A stretch of DNA of 24,233 nt from the IMG/VR virus record IMGVR_UViG_3300043803_001448, positions 1-24,233 of that record; one strand, written 5' to 3'. How positions within the stretch are numbered: position 1 is the first letter of the stretch; each line of letters opens with the position of its first letter. Positions 6,469 through 11,763 of the stretch are shown here, piece by piece. Source of the DNA: a virus. The notes under the pieces were generated by a model. It was not told the origin of the DNA. It searched no databases and saw nothing but the letters and a program-made list of their open reading frames with translations. The translations under genes and the position numbers were made by a program.

Positions 6469-6573
6469 TGAGTGCGGCAGGATTGGATACCTGCACGATA
6501 TTTTGCAATCTGGCGACTAGGCTTCACTTTCGTTAGGCTTTCGTCATCCTGCGTCTAATTCCGCCACGCGCTC
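6469..6573 (-). tRNA. tRNA-like element, type II (Leu/Ser-like), degenerate
   Basis: The minus-strand start has acceptor GAGCGCG, then TG, then GCGGAATTAGACGC, which closely follows the tRNA-Leu 5' half (GTGGCGGAATTGGTAGACGC) but lacks the GG of the D-loop. The 3' side has a perfect T stem (GCAGG, CCTGC) around TATCCAAT, one base longer than the canonical T loop, then CGCACTC, which pairs with the acceptor except for one C-A mismatch. No CCA is encoded. The middle (56 bases) is about 20 longer than expected, contains near-repeats of ACGAAAG and AAGCCTA, and gives no proper anticodon stem. Length is 105 bases. It may be a pseudo-tRNA, a tRNA with an insertion, or a tRNA mimic; an intact tRNA is unlikely. 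Confidence 0.45.
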
Positions 6574-7067
6574 AAATTAATTGCCTGCCGCCGCATCGTC
6601 CGTTCCTTCTTATGGATACACGGTAGCCAACAAGGGCAATTATGCTCGATGCGCTTCGCTTCTCGCCATCGGGGATTCCCAATGCTAACGGATTGGCTAG
6701 AACAGCACAGTTACGGCAGGCAAATTGGCGACCCGGGCCTCTCATTCGGCTTTCACCGGAGAAGCTCCCTACACTCATTGAACAGGCAAGAACTAGTTAC
6801 TTCCTGATTTTAGTGTCGCGGTTTGGTCTCTTGCGGACCTTTGCGCCGAGTCATTTGGAAAACAGAATCCAGCGGGAGGTTTGCTACGTCTCGCTACTTC
6901 GCTTGCAAGGCTTCGGGTCGCAATTCCCCGTTTTCGCTTACCGCTGGATTCTGCTTTCAGTTGTCAAAGATCAAGGTGCCCTCTCCGACATTCCAGACTG
7001 GAGGGAACAGTCTTCACTAGGTAACGCTAATACCTCGGCGTGTGTCGGTCACGGAGTAACCTTACGT
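6574..7067. other. Noncoding stretch with hairpins, upstream of the tRNA-like element
   Basis: About 490 bases without a convincing gene. Frames on either strand lack ribosome sites and recognisable content; a 68-codon leftward frame (6572-6778) is possible but runs through hairpins. Visible structure includes a long inverted repeat (6858-6958), a GAAA-capped hairpin with a three-base bulge (6735-6767, minus strand), a GACTG/CAGTC hairpin near 7000 and an orphan ribosome-site block at 7054-7073. Together with the downstream terminator, this may be a structured leftward transcript, a decayed gene, or the remnant of a mobile intron. Confidence 0.5.
6858..6958. repeat. Long inverted repeat (18 bp arms, one mismatch)
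   Basis: GAAAACAGAATCCAGCGG (6858-6875) and CCGCTGGATTCTGCTTTC (6941-6958) are inverted copies with a single mismatch, 65 bases apart. The spacer is itself partly self-complementary (TTGC/GCAA and GCTTCGGG-type pairs). The arms could form a long RNA stem, or be the ends of a tiny inverted-repeat element. No target-site duplication is evident at the outer edges. Confidence 0.75.
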
Positions 7068-7292
7068 TTATTCTGGCATGTTATCAAGTGTCCAGTTTGG
7101 TTTTTTGATGTCGTGCATGAAATTGTTCAACTTCCGGCCCATCTCATACCCGCGATCAAACTCCTGCGCTTTCTCGTTAAGCAGGCGCACGTTCCAGTTG
7201 CGGTTAAAGCCGATGAAGGCCGGGACGACGAATGCCAGAATGAACGTGGCACCTGCAAAGAAGGGAATTAGGAGAGCTTCTAAATCGGTCAT
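7068..7292 (-). CDS. Small membrane protein with cytoplasmic tail, 74 aa
   Basis: ATG 7292 overlaps the previous stop as ATGA and gives 74 residues. The N-terminal half is one membrane segment (about residues 5-30, including LLIPFFAGATFILAFVVPAF). The C-terminal half is charged, with NVRLLNEKAQEFDRGYEMGRK, and should lie in the cytoplasm. A longer frame reaching 7709 would run through two other genes and is rejected. The topology recalls small phage anchor or exclusion proteins, but no family is recognised. Immediately after its stop comes an unused ribosome-site block and the noncoding stretch. Confidence 0.65.
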   Translation of the reverse strand: MTDLEALLIPFFAGATFILAFVVPAFIGFNRNWNVRLLNEKAQEFDRGYEMGRKLNNFMHDIKKPNWTLDNMPE

Positions 7293-7465
7293 AGCTTCGC
7301 TTGTTGTTCGAGTTGACTCAGGCATTCTGGATGCACCGCCGCCCATGAGGTGATGATAGCCTGCATGGCACCGTTTTCTACGGCTAGGCGGTCGCGTAAG
7401 GGGAAGAGTGATACATGGTGTGCGAGGATGGTGTCGAGGTATTGGCTGGCTAGGAGGTGCGGCAT
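7289..7465 (-). CDS. Hypothetical protein, 58 aa
   Basis: This 58-codon frame starts at ATG 7465 and ends in an ATGA overlap with the small membrane protein. The product begins MPHLLASQYLDTILAHHVSL and contains RDRLAVENGAMQAIITSWAA, suggesting a helical domain. No purine-rich ribosome site precedes the ATG; the leader is CCCCCCTTCCTA. It fills the gap between two genes in the same direction, and the coupling makes it likely to be translated. Function is unknown. Confidence 0.55.
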   Translation of the reverse strand: MPHLLASQYLDTILAHHVSLFPLRDRLAVENGAMQAIITSWAAVHPECLSQLEQQAKL

Positions 7466-7488
7466 TAGGAAGGGGGGTCGAATATAGA

Positions 7489-8088
7489 TTACTCAGGCCA
7501 GTTTCCAGACTCGGCTTTTGACCAGAATGCCTTGGCAATCTCCTCGTTGCCTTGGGCGAGTCGAAGATATTCAGCTTTCTTTCGAGCGCGAACTTCGGTG
7601 TCATAGATGCGCTGGCGAATGATTCCAAGGTCGTCTCGGCACTCTTCGCAGAGCTTGGTGAAATCCTCGCAAGGCGTGTCATCTTCGTATTCCTTGAGCT
7701 TTGTGGCAAAGTTGGTCAGCGGGAAAGCGGACACATATCGCTCCATGACCGAGAACTCGCCGTTGATGATTTTTGCTCGCCTTACCGGATAGCCTTCCTC
7801 CTCAACAAAAAGGGCGTTTTTCAGAGCGTTGCGAGCCTCGTCGGGAGTAACGAAGCAGATGCCGCTGCGCTCAACTCCGCCGTATTGTTTTGGCGTGCAA
7901 ATCTCGTAGAATGTTTTGCAGTCAGCGGGCAGGTTGAAACCGGAGCAGCCGATGTTTTCAACGATGTTGTCGAGCGAGAGCGGCGTTTTGATGCCACGGT
8001 GGATGGCTTCAATTTTAACCGCGTCTGTCATCTGCTCGCTGGAAAGGGCGAGTTTTTCGGATTCTGTGAGGTCGAAGTAGCGTTTCAT
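7489..8088 (-). CDS. Hypothetical protein, 199 aa
   Basis: ATG 8088 starts just after the previous gene, behind CAAACAAACCAATAAT, an A/C-rich leader without a Shine-Dalgarno site. The 199-residue product opens MKRYFDLTESEKLALSSEQM and has a helical first part. A CGFN-type segment (NIVENIGCSGFNLPADC) and a C-terminal helical region (CEECRDDLGIIRQRIYDTEV, then ARKKAEYLRLAQGNEEIAKA) follow. The opening resembles phage proteins that begin 'F(D/N)LT..EKL.L....M'. No enzyme motif was found. It is likely an early accessory protein of unknown role. Confidence 0.65.
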   Translation of the reverse strand: MKRYFDLTESEKLALSSEQMTDAVKIEAIHRGIKTPLSLDNIVENIGCSGFNLPADCKTFYEICTPKQYGGVERSGICFVTPDEARNALKNALFVEEEGYPVRRAKIINGEFSVMERYVSAFPLTNFATKLKEYEDDTPCEDFTKLCEECRDDLGIIRQRIYDTEVRARKKAEYLRLAQGNEEIAKAFWSKAESGNWPE

Positions 8089-8089
8089 A

Positions 8090-8284
8090 TTATTGGTTTG
8101 TTTGTCTAGTTTCAGTTAGTGCGAGGCGTTTTACTTTACGTTTACGAGGCTTGAAGGTGCCCGGTAGCTTTAACCGGCGCAGCAGGGAGGAATCGAGGAG
8201 GACAACGCGGCCCTTGAACTCGACTCCGTGCTCGATGCAGTATCGAGTAGCGGCGTCGATTTGGATGGCGGGGCGAAGGATCAT
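8090..8284 (-). CDS. Hypothetical basic protein, 64 aa
   Basis: ATG 8284 overlaps the upstream stop as ATGA, and the frame ends one base before the next start. The product has MILRPAIQIDAATRYCIEHG at the N-terminus and KPRKRKVKRLALTETRQ at the C-terminus. The strongly basic tail suggests nucleic-acid binding, but no fold is recognised. Coupling on both sides supports it as a gene. Confidence 0.55.
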   Translation of the reverse strand: MILRPAIQIDAATRYCIEHGVEFKGRVVLLDSSLLRRLKLPGTFKPRKRKVKRLALTETRQTNQ

Positions 8285-8652
8285 GATTGCCAGAGATTTA
8301 GCGTGCGGAGGAAGGCTTCGCAGCGTTGGGCAGCGGTCGATGTAATAGCCATTTGATAACCATCTGCTAGTTCTGTTGAATCTTCATTTAAGCCACGATC
8401 CCGCACCGCAATATGAGCAATCCAATATGAGTATTCGCTATTGAATTGCATTTCTTTGATTTTCTCCGCATCGTGCATGGCATCGAGACTGTTGAGGTAG
8501 TCGGGAATTTGCTGCGGATAAGCCCGTTCTCCATCTGGACTAATCCAAGGAAACGAGTCCTCGATTGGTATTCCGGCTATGCGCAGATCGCGAGTATCGT
8601 GTTTCCATCCGCATGCTTTAGCGATGGCGATTTTTTGCAGTTCTGGTTTCAT
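8281..8652 (-). CDS. Phage protein with PDYLNSLDAMHDAEK motif, 123 aa
   Basis: The start chosen is ATG 8652, which overlaps the upstream stop as ATGA; an in-frame ATG at 8691 would intrude into that gene. The product opens MKPELQKIAIAKACGWK and contains PQQIPDYLNSLDAMHDAEK near residue 50. 'PxYLNxLNAMHEAE' is a hallmark of an uncharacterised family frequent in phage genomes, usually 90-150 residues long. The C-terminal half has tryptophan and alanine-rich helices (TAAQRCEAFLRTLNLW). Family function is unknown. Confidence 0.7.
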   Translation of the reverse strand: MKPELQKIAIAKACGWKHDTRDLRIAGIPIEDSFPWISPDGERAYPQQIPDYLNSLDAMHDAEKIKEMQFNSEYSYWIAHIAVRDRGLNEDSTELADGYQMAITSTAAQRCEAFLRTLNLWQS

Positions 8653-8828
8653 ACGATTTTCCTCACGGTGTTTTCTGGCAGCACTCCCCAAGTCTCGCCA
8701 AACGAAAGTCGGACGTAGGGTTTGTTGACGGCGATCACTTGGCCTTCGCCTCGCAGGGGATGACGGATGCGGTCGCCTGCTACGAGGTTTTGCGGCTCAT
8801 AGGGTTGGGGTTTGAGTAGGTGTTTCAT
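8649..8828 (-). CDS. Small SH3/Tudor-like domain protein, 59 aa
   Basis: A 59-codon frame from ATG 8828 ends in an ATGA overlap with the next gene. The middle reads AGDRIRHPLRGEGQVIAVN, then PYVRLSFGETWGVLP. 'GDxVxHPxxGxGxV' followed by a short beta strand is the signature of the Tudor/SH3-like domain found at the C-terminus of UvrD/PcrA helicases and in stand-alone small proteins. It probably binds a protein or nucleic-acid partner. The start lies one base after the upstream zinc protein. Confidence 0.65.
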   Translation of the reverse strand: MKHLLKPQPYEPQNLVAGDRIRHPLRGEGQVIAVNKPYVRLSFGETWGVLPENTVRKIV

Positions 8829-8829
8829 A

Positions 8830-9018
8830 TCAATCGTCAGGGTATTTAAGGTCGTCTTGGAGAATGTCGGCCAAACGTTCTGCCTCGTTTTGATCTTCGC
8901 AGGCTTCGCAAAGTTCGCCGTATTCTTGAACGGGTTCTCCGCATTGCTCGCAAGATGGAGGCTGTTTCAAGGCGTCAATTTCCTTGTCGGAAGGTTCGCC
9001 GTATCGGGTGAAGCGCAT
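8830..9018 (-). CDS. Small acidic zinc-ribbon protein, 62 aa
   Basis: ATG 9018 is preceded by TAAGGTTACTC, with AAGG as a short ribosome site. The product has CEQCGEPVQEYGELCEACED, a compact Cys4 unit with two CxxC pairs 12 residues apart, typical of a zinc ribbon. The ends are charged and acidic (EAERLADILQDDLKYPDD). No catalytic motif is present. The leader of this gene is repeated almost exactly at 7054-7073, where no gene follows. Confidence 0.65.
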   Translation of the reverse strand: MRFTRYGEPSDKEIDALKQPPSCEQCGEPVQEYGELCEACEDQNEAERLADILQDDLKYPDD

Positions 9019-9026
9019 GAGTAACC

Positions 9027-9155
9027 TTACGTTAATTCAGCGAGGAGTTCAAGTTTTTTTGCGGCTCCTAATTTTGCGTCTCCTAAACCGGCAGGCCGTG
9101 AACGTCGCATTCGACGACGGATAGCAACGTCGCGCCTCGGTGCCAGTCGTTCCAT
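9027..9155 (-). CDS. Possible small basic protein overlapping its neighbour, 42 aa
   Basis: A 42-codon frame (ATG 9155) runs in another frame than the upstream gene and overlaps it by 73 bases. It ends at the TAA that forms part of the next gene's ribosome site. The product has an Arg-rich start (MERLAPRRDVAIRRRMRRSR) and a helical end (DAKLGAAKKLELLAELT). An internal ATG at 9110 would shorten the overlap to 28 bases. The helical end and the fit to the next gene favour translation; the long overlap argues against the full length. Confidence 0.35.
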   Translation of the reverse strand: MERLAPRRDVAIRRRMRRSRPAGLGDAKLGAAKKLELLAELT

Positions 9156-9265
9156 CCTTGACGGATAGCGGCGGAAGACTGGCCGGGGAGAGTTATCGAG
9201 TAGGAGCGCGGGCCGATGGTGTAAGTGACGAGGAAACGGGCGACGGAGCGAGGGCGGCTAAACAT
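9083..9265 (-). CDS. Hypothetical protein, 60 aa
   Basis: ATG 9265 follows a strong hairpin and a pyrimidine-rich leader. The product begins MFSRPRSVARFLVTYTIGPR and contains SYSITLPGQSSAAIRQGWND, a pattern of beta strands and one helix. It ends SVVECDVHGLPV. I have no named family, though short proteins with similar strand-helix patterns occur in phages. No clear ribosome site is visible, as at several genes nearby. Confidence 0.5.
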   Translation of the reverse strand: MFSRPRSVARFLVTYTIGPRSYSITLPGQSSAAIRQGWNDWHRGATLLSVVECDVHGLPV

Positions 9266-9269
9266 GGGG

Positions 9270-9303
9270 AGAAAGAAGCCGCCCCCCGGCGAAAGGGAGC
9301 GGC
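9270..9303 (-). terminator. GC-rich hairpin with pyrimidine tail (terminator candidate)
   Basis: On the minus strand GCCGCTCCC and GGGGGCGGC form a 9-bp stem with one G-U pair, followed by TTCTTTCTCCCC. It lies between two leftward genes, so it may give partial termination or protect an mRNA end. Confidence 0.5.
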
Positions 9304-9317
9304 GAGGGGTGGAGGGG

Positions 9318-9623
9318 TTATTCGGTGTAGCCTGCGGCTAGGAGGGCGGTTTTGGCCTTTTCTATTACCTCCAAGTTCACGATTGCGGCGGGGTGGCTCC
9401 CTTTTCGGTAGTGAGTATTTGAGGGCGACAAAATAGCCTCCAAAGCCGCCGCCAGTTGTGGAGCGGCGGCGATTAGGCGGGCGTTTGCTTCCGTATTTTT
9501 GCCGGGGTTGCTGCGGGACGGTATGAAGCAGACGCGGCTGCCATCCGGCGCGATAGGGTCATAAAATCCTGCGGTGGGCAATTCTGGCGTCCAAGGCCCC
9601 GGTGTGATGTTTGGAGCTTTCAT
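9318..9623 (-). CDS. Phage protein of the ITPGPW ... NARLIAAAP family, 101 aa
   Basis: The chosen start is ATG 9623, overlapping the upstream stop as ATGA and placing the conserved NITPGPW at the N-terminus. The product has KAPNITPGPWTPELP, then NTEANARLIAAAPQLAAALE and a final TALLAAGYTE. This arrangement is a widespread hypothetical family in tailed phages. Its function is unknown, and the C-terminal half is helical. A second member lies at 11764-12057, so this genome carries two paralogues. GGAAAGGAG lies about ten bases before the ATG. Confidence 0.75.
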   Translation of the reverse strand: MKAPNITPGPWTPELPTAGFYDPIAPDGSRVCFIPSRSNPGKNTEANARLIAAAPQLAAALEAILSPSNTHYRKGSHPAAIVNLEVIEKAKTALLAAGYTE

Positions 9624-9793
9624 GGGTTGATCGCTCCTTTCCGGTTCCGTTGTGCGTGGCAAATCGTGCTTTGATCCAAGGCGATGCCACGATAAAATAC
9701 CGTAAACCATCCCGCATGGATGCGGCGAACGCCAGCGGCTCGCAAGAGCGCGTTGTTATCCATTTTTCCAGCCTCAATTTGTATGGTTTTCAT
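9620..9793 (-). CDS. Hypothetical protein, 57 aa
   Basis: A 57-codon frame from ATG 9793, with GGGGGGAGGG about seven bases before it, a strong though G-rich ribosome site. The end overlaps the next start as ATGA. The product begins MKTIQIEAGKMDNNALLRAA and continues with GVRRIHAGWFTVFYRGIALD. It could be a small alpha/beta domain. No family is recognised. Ribosome site plus coupling make translation likely. Confidence 0.6.
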   Translation of the reverse strand: MKTIQIEAGKMDNNALLRAAGVRRIHAGWFTVFYRGIALDQSTICHAQRNRKGAINP

Positions 9794-9796
9794 AAC

Positions 9797-10129
9797 TCAA
9801 CCCTCCCCCCTTCCATCCTTGCGGCTGGCGCGGATTTCATCGGCAAGCGCGGCCCGCTCCTCATTGCGGCGAATTTGCTGCCGATGCGCGGCGAGTTCTT
9901 GCGCGGAGGCGAAGCGAGAGGGGAGAATTTCCACCTTCAGGCGAGCGGCGAGGGTGTAAAAGTCCGTCGTGCTCATAGAGCCGAGAGGAACGCGGAGTTC
10001 TCCGGCTTCGTCTTTGCGGACTTCGCAAGCCTGCGCTTGACCGTTGGGGAGCTTGTCCAGAGACAAGCCTATGACGTTATTCGCGGCGACGTAGCCGGAA
10101 GGGTTATTGAACATTTCAGCGTGTATCAT
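9797..10129 (-). CDS. Hypothetical protein, 110 aa
   Basis: ATG 10129 follows an A/C-rich leader (AACACACCGCTAAACGTAT) rather than a Shine-Dalgarno site; ATG 10114 is an alternative five codons on. The product contains SGYVAANNVIGLSLDKLPNG, then VRKDEAGELRVPLGSMSTTD and FYTLAARLKVEILPSRF. A C-terminal charged helix is rich in Arg and Glu (RRNEERAALADEIRASRK). It may have a small beta domain plus coiled coil. The gene's leader begins right after a hammerhead ribozyme, so its mRNA would start with a ribozyme-made 5' end. Confidence 0.6.
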   Translation of the reverse strand: MIHAEMFNNPSGYVAANNVIGLSLDKLPNGQAQACEVRKDEAGELRVPLGSMSTTDFYTLAARLKVEILPSRFASAQELAAHRQQIRRNEERAALADEIRASRKDGRGEG

Positions 10130-10163
10130 ATACGTTTAGCGGTGTGTTTTGTGTTTAGGTGGG

Positions 10164-10228
10164 GCTCTGTCTCATCAGTGGCAGGGGAGCAGCCTACCAG
10201 ACCGGCGCGGGGCCGGTTTCGACTATGC
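10164..10228 (-). ncRNA. Type II hammerhead ribozyme
   Basis: On the minus strand the order is GTC, GAAA, stem III (CCGGC and GCCGG around CCCGC), TC, stem I (TGGTAGG and CCTGCCA around CTGCTCC, one G-U pair), CTGATGA, GAC. Every conserved hammerhead core position is present: CUGAUGA, GAAA, the A15.1-U16.1 pair and C17. Stems I and III are closed by loops while stem II is open, which is the type II permutation. Stem II has three pairs (GAC/GUC), then a symmetric AGA/AUA internal loop and two more pairs. Cleavage is predicted between 10200 and 10199. The 3' strand of stem II overlaps the TAG of the upstream gene. Confidence 0.85.
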
Positions 10229-10456
10229 GCGATTGTGGGCGCAATGGTTGAGGGCTACAAAACGCGCCCCGGCCTCATTGCAGGCTTTCACTTTAACCAT
10301 TTTCCCGGATGCGTTCGGAACGGTGAAGGCGGGCCAATCTCCGAGAGTCGGACCAACTCGCTCGAAATCATGCCTACAAGGCGACAAGTCGCAATTGCAC
10401 GTTTTGGGCGGTGGATGGCTCCCGGTAGGTCTGCCGGTGAAATAGGTGGAGTTCAT
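10223..10456 (-). CDS. Cys-rich hypothetical protein, 77 aa
   Basis: The start is ATG 10456, one base after the stop of the upstream gene. A longer frame to 10567 would overlap that gene and is not preferred. The product has PPKTCNCDLSPCRHDF near residues 17-32, a possible metal site made of Cys and His. GDWPAFTVPNASGKMVKVKA and a C-terminal ALNHCAHNRA follow. No family is recognised. Its TAG stop lies inside the hammerhead ribozyme, so ribosomes finishing this gene would run into the ribozyme's stem II. Confidence 0.6.
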   Translation of the reverse strand: MNSTYFTGRPTGSHPPPKTCNCDLSPCRHDFERVGPTLGDWPAFTVPNASGKMVKVKACNEAGARFVALNHCAHNRA

Positions 10457-10457
10457 A

Positions 10458-10871
10458 TCAGAGCCAGCGGTGTTTGAGTGCGTAGCCGTCGCCTTGATCG
10501 CGGAAAAGGGTGGAGGAAAGGCAATAGACAAGGTGAAAGCCCATATCCATTCCGCAGCCTCCGACAATCACGGAGCCGTCATCATGCCAGCGCCATTCGA
10601 GAACGTCCGAAACGATGCCGGAAATGTTCATAATTTCGCCGTCAGGGTGGATGATTAGCGGCTTGATGCGGCGAGACATACCGGATTTAGAAACGTGCTT
10701 TAGAACGGTGTAAACCGTCGCGCCGGGTTTGATCCAATCGCGCAGCTTGGCCTTTTGTTGTTCGCGGTGGGCAGCTTTGCCAGCCTTGTCAGATAGAACG
10801 GTGGAGCCGTCCCAAGTTTCGGGGTTGTGGACGCGGTAAATCTGGCCTTCTTTGGTTTTGATGTATTTCAT
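10458..10871 (-). CDS. Phage protein with SKSGMSRRI and GGCGMDMGFHLVY motifs, 137 aa
   Basis: The product carries LKHVSKSGMSRRIKPLIIHP (about residues 57-76) and VGGCGMDMGFHLVYCLSSTL (about residues 102-121), and ends GYALKHRWL. These three blocks define a common tailed-phage family of unknown function, often described only as hypothetical. Length fits the family. The start ATG 10871 follows ACTAAAACACGCTAT, an A/C-rich leader shared with other genes here. The likely fold is alpha/beta; no catalytic role is known to me. Confidence 0.75.
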   Translation of the reverse strand: MKYIKTKEGQIYRVHNPETWDGSTVLSDKAGKAAHREQQKAKLRDWIKPGATVYTVLKHVSKSGMSRRIKPLIIHPDGEIMNISGIVSDVLEWRWHDDGSVIVGGCGMDMGFHLVYCLSSTLFRDQGDGYALKHRWL

Positions 10872-10898
10872 ATAGCGTGTTTTAGTGAGGATTGAGAT

Positions 10899-11048
10899 TT
10901 ACAGAATGACGATGATAACCGCAACCGCAACCAGTGCGAGGATGCAGCGGAGCGCGTGGCGTTTTTGTTCGCCTAGTGGCGGGCGATAACCGGGGTAACT
11001 GGGCAGGGTTAATGTATGCGCGTGTTTATATGTTTTGAGGGTGGGCAT
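10899..11048 (-). CDS. Small tail-anchored membrane protein, 49 aa
   Basis: A 49-codon frame from ATG 11048. The N-terminal 34 residues are polar and basic (MPTLKTYKHAHTLTLPSYPG, then YRPPLGEQKRHALR). They are followed by a C-terminal hydrophobic stretch ILALVAVAVIIVIL that ends at the stop codon. The basic residues before the membrane segment favour an N-in topology. The segment is short, about 15 residues, so insertion is likely but not certain. The frame fills a gap between two leftward genes. No family is recognised. Confidence 0.5.
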   Translation of the reverse strand: MPTLKTYKHAHTLTLPSYPGYRPPLGEQKRHALRCILALVAVAVIIVIL

Positions 11049-11076
11049 GGGTGGCGTGGTGTTAGGGGTGAAAGGA

Positions 11077-11742
11077 TCAGGCGTGAATCGTTTGGAAGGC
11101 CTCGCGCATGTCGCGGCGGAGATTGTGAAACTCTCGCTTCATGCGTTCGCAGAGTCCGGGCGAAAGTTTGCTGGCGCGTATTTCCGCCAGCAGTTCGCGG
11201 GCTTCTTCGCGGGCAGCGTCTAGCGCGGCTTTGGCGTCTTCGATGGCTTGCTCCTTGGCTTGGCGTTCGCTTTCCGCGCGGTCATCCTCGCGGGAGCCTT
11301 CTGCGTAGCATTCTGCGAATCCATCAGCAGCGCGCGCGGCCTCTTCCTGTGATTCGTAGAGGCATGGGGAGCCGTTGCCAGTCACTTCTACGATGCAGGG
11401 GCCGCGCCCTTCCTCGTCTGTCTGGAATGGATCAGCAATTGCAGCGATGAAACGGCCATGCGGGAGCAGGTAAACAACGCCGCGCGCAGTTTCGTCTAAT
11501 TCATCGTGACGGGTGAACCATCCCGTGTGCCGTAGATTCGCGATTTTGTGAGCAAGGCCGATGAAGCGGAAAGGCGTTTCCGGGGATTCGTGCCAGCGTC
11601 CGAAGGTGGAACGGGAGCCGACATTTTCGCCGATAGGGAAGGGAGTGCCGCCCCATCGTGAGGAATAGTCGGCAGTTTTGAAGGGCGAGACGTATTTACC
11701 TGCGCGTTTAGCGGCTAGGCGTTGGCGAATGTGTGTTTTCAT
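11077..11742 (-). CDS. Phage protein with HTGWFT ... GVVYLLPHGR motif, 221 aa
   Basis: The product contains LRHTGWFTRHDELDETARG and VVYLLPHGRFIAAIADP (about residues 70-105). CLYESQEEAARAADGFAECY and a long charged helix (about residues 145-200) with many Glu, Arg and Ala follow. The 'HTGWF ... RGVVYxLPHGR ... AAxxAD' order is found in many hypothetical phage proteins. The C-terminal helix probably forms a coiled coil. The role is unknown. The start ATG 11742 follows CACTGAAAACGC, without a Shine-Dalgarno site. Confidence 0.7.
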   Translation of the reverse strand: MKTHIRQRLAAKRAGKYVSPFKTADYSSRWGGTPFPIGENVGSRSTFGRWHESPETPFRFIGLAHKIANLRHTGWFTRHDELDETARGVVYLLPHGRFIAAIADPFQTDEEGRGPCIVEVTGNGSPCLYESQEEAARAADGFAECYAEGSREDDRAESERQAKEQAIEDAKAALDAAREEARELLAEIRASKLSPGLCERMKREFHNLRRDMREAFQTIHA

Positions 11743-11763
11743 GCGTTTTCAGTGGGCGAGGGG

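Noticed and set aside
6572-6778. Leftward frame of 68 codons next to the tRNA-like element
   Set aside because: It lies in structured sequence, begins without a ribosome site, and its Arg/Ser/Gly-rich content gives no family; kept only as a possibility inside the noncoding region entry.
6990-7010. tRNA anticodon arm (GACTG/CAGTC with TTCCCTC loop)
   Set aside because: No acceptor, D or T arms surround it and position 37 would be a pyrimidine.
6425-7067. tmRNA or RNase P RNA
   Set aside because: The tag reading frame and tmRNA ends are absent; RNase P conserved blocks were not found. The 5' half looks like an ordinary tRNA rather than a tmRNA.
6642-7271. Rightward frame of 209 codons across the noncoding block
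   Set aside because: It runs through the tRNA-proximal hairpins and into two leftward genes, has no ribosome site and no recognisable protein content.
9611-10477. Rightward frame of 288 codons
   Set aside because: It covers four leftward genes with motifs and couplings plus the ribozyme, and has no family resemblance.
11480-11510. GACGAAAC with GATGA on the minus strand, hammerhead-like
   Set aside because: The core reads ACGATGA rather than CTGATGA, stems are absent, and it is inside a coding region.
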